The position numbers and the translations under genes are program-made. 5,868 nucleotides of DNA. Origin: Actinomycetes bacterium (GTDB lineage Bacteria > Actinomycetota > Acidimicrobiia > Acidimicrobiales > Palsa-688). Positions 5,231 through 5,868 of this stretch are shown piece after piece. Every line of letters begins with the position of its first letter. Position 1 is the first letter of the stretch. The notes under the pieces were generated by a model, which saw only the letters and a program-made list of their open reading frames with translations, did not search any database and had not been told where the DNA came from. The stretch covers positions 1-5,868 of the forward strand of contig JAKABK010000140.1 in assembly GCA_021796905.1 (NCBI GenBank), written 5' to 3'.

Positions 5231-5868
5231 TCAGCTCCCCGGGCCCACCGGCGGACCAGCCCAGGCCGGCGGGCGCTTGTCCGCGAAAGCTGCTCTCCCC
5301 TCGGCGGCCTCCTCGCCGGCGAACAACCTGCCCGACAGCTCGGCCATCACCGCGAACGCCGCGTCGCGCTGCGACGGGAGCCGACCGAGGACGATCGCCT
5401 TGGTGGCGGCCAGCGCGCCCGGCGCCCCCGCCTCCAGCTGGGCGACCACCTCGGCCACGGCGGCGTCGAGCTCGCCGGCGGGGACGGCCCGGGTGATCAA
5501 GCCCACTTCGGCCGCCCGGCGTGCCGCGACCCGCTCTCCGGTGAGCATGAGCTCGAGGGCGTCACCCCGGCGGAGCTTCGGGAGGCACACGACCGAGATG
5601 ATCGCCGGCGCCACCCCCAAGCGGACCTCGCTGAAGCCGACTCGGACGTCCTCGACCGCGATCGACAGGTCGCAGGCAGCGGCCAGGCCGAGCCCGCCCC
5701 CGAGGCAGGGACCGGCGATGCGCGCGACCACCGGCAGGGGGCTGTCCTGGATCGCGGCGAGCACACCGGCGAGCTCGACCGAGCCGGCGAGCGAACCGCC
5801 GGGCCCCGGGCTGCTGGGCCCCGGGCCGCCGGGCCCCGAGCTGTCCGCAGGAGCCCGGCCCTCACGGA
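5231..5868 (-). CDS. Enoyl-CoA hydratase/isomerase (crotonase) family protein, N-terminus beyond window
   Basis: The frame is open from the right edge (first full codon at 5866) to TGA at 5231-5233, giving 211 residues of a family usually 250-270 long, so about 50 N-terminal residues, including the first half of the oxyanion-hole motif, lie outside. Family hallmarks are VVARIAGPCLGGGLGLAAAC followed by DLSIA, then GFSEVRLGVAPAIIS, LMLTGERVAARRAAEVGLI, AATKAIV near the C-terminus and a final EGRAAFADKRPPAW. Crotonases hydrate enoyl-CoA thioesters or do related reactions in the cytoplasm, typically in fatty-acid or branched-chain amino-acid breakdown. The Glu of SEVRLG (5627-5629) matches the catalytic Glu164 of the mitochondrial enzyme. 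The Glu144 position is Gly (5687-5689), as in GGGxGL crotonases such as methylglutaconyl-CoA hydratase-like proteins. Substrate cannot be fixed. The GTG at 5764 is internal and is not the start. Confidence 0.9.
   Translation of the reverse strand, partial: REGRAPADSSGPGGPGPSSPGPGGSLAGSVELAGVLAAIQDSPLPVVARIAGPCLGGGLGLAAACDLSIAVEDVRVGFSEVRLGVAPAIISVVCLPKLRRGDALELMLTGERVAARRAAEVGLITRAVPAGELDAAVAEVVAQLEAGAPGALAATKAIVLGRLPSQRDAAFAVMAELSGRLFAGEEAAEGRAAFADKRPPAWAGPPVGPGS
5801..5840. repeat. 15-bp-period minisatellite inside the hydratase gene
   Basis: GGGCCCCGGG or a one-base variant begins at 5801, 5816 and 5831, separated by 5-bp spacers CTGCT and CCGCC. Because 15 is a multiple of three, copy changes keep the reading frame. 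In the hydratase frame it encodes a Gly/Pro/Ser stretch, SSGPGGPGPSSPGPGGS. Confidence 0.75.

Noticed and set aside
5005..5496. Plus-strand frame of 163 codons across the intergenic gap
   Set aside because: Its Pro/Arg/Gly low-complexity product has no ribosome site and half of it lies opposite the crotonase.
5497..5865. Minus-strand frame of 122 codons with RGPAA repeats at the right edge
   Set aside because: It is out of frame with the crotonase motifs. The repeat is the same 15-bp minisatellite read in another frame.
1..5868. tRNA, rRNA, CRISPR array, insertion sequence or attachment site
   Set aside because: I saw no cloverleaf, spaced direct repeats of CRISPR type, transposase motifs or terminal inverted repeats. 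The repeats present are short and local.

Overview
The window comes from a high-GC (roughly 70%) bacterial chromosome, most likely an actinomycete. The reasons are GTG starts, strong G/C preference at third codon positions, and a crotonase of the form common in Actinomycetota. A deeper actinobacterial class such as Acidimicrobiia is possible, but the sequence alone does not settle this.

Two protein genes are supported, both on the minus strand and both cut by the window edges. At the right (5231-5868) is the C-terminal 211 codons of an enoyl-CoA hydratase/isomerase (crotonase) family enzyme. A 267-bp non-coding gap (4964-5230) follows. It holds a hairpin abutting the hydratase stop codon, a 20-bp perfect GC palindrome, and a clear sigma70-type promoter (TTGACC, 17 bp, TACAAA) firing leftward. 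The rest, 4963 down to base 1, is a single uninterrupted reading frame of at least 1,654 codons that runs off the left edge. I translated this frame codon by codon and found no stop.

The large gene encodes an exported, modular protein. It has an arginine-rich N-terminus, one hydrophobic signal segment with an AQA-type cleavage site, and about 900 residues of Ser/Thr/Leu/Val-rich repetitive beta-strand sequence with recurring motifs. A mostly helical segment with a cysteine cluster follows, then a Pro/Ser linker, two clear PKD-like (Ig-fold) domains and a third degenerate one, and finally a helical stretch at the left edge. The visible mature part has 20 cysteines, mostly in close pairs, as expected for a disulphide-containing extracytoplasmic protein. 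I do not recognise a named family for the beta-repeat region, and it is the part most likely to be undescribed.

The two genes share a strand but appear to be separate transcription units. Nothing in the sequence links their functions. Long plus-strand open frames (for example 152-2203 and 2609-4312) are antisense shadows of the large gene.
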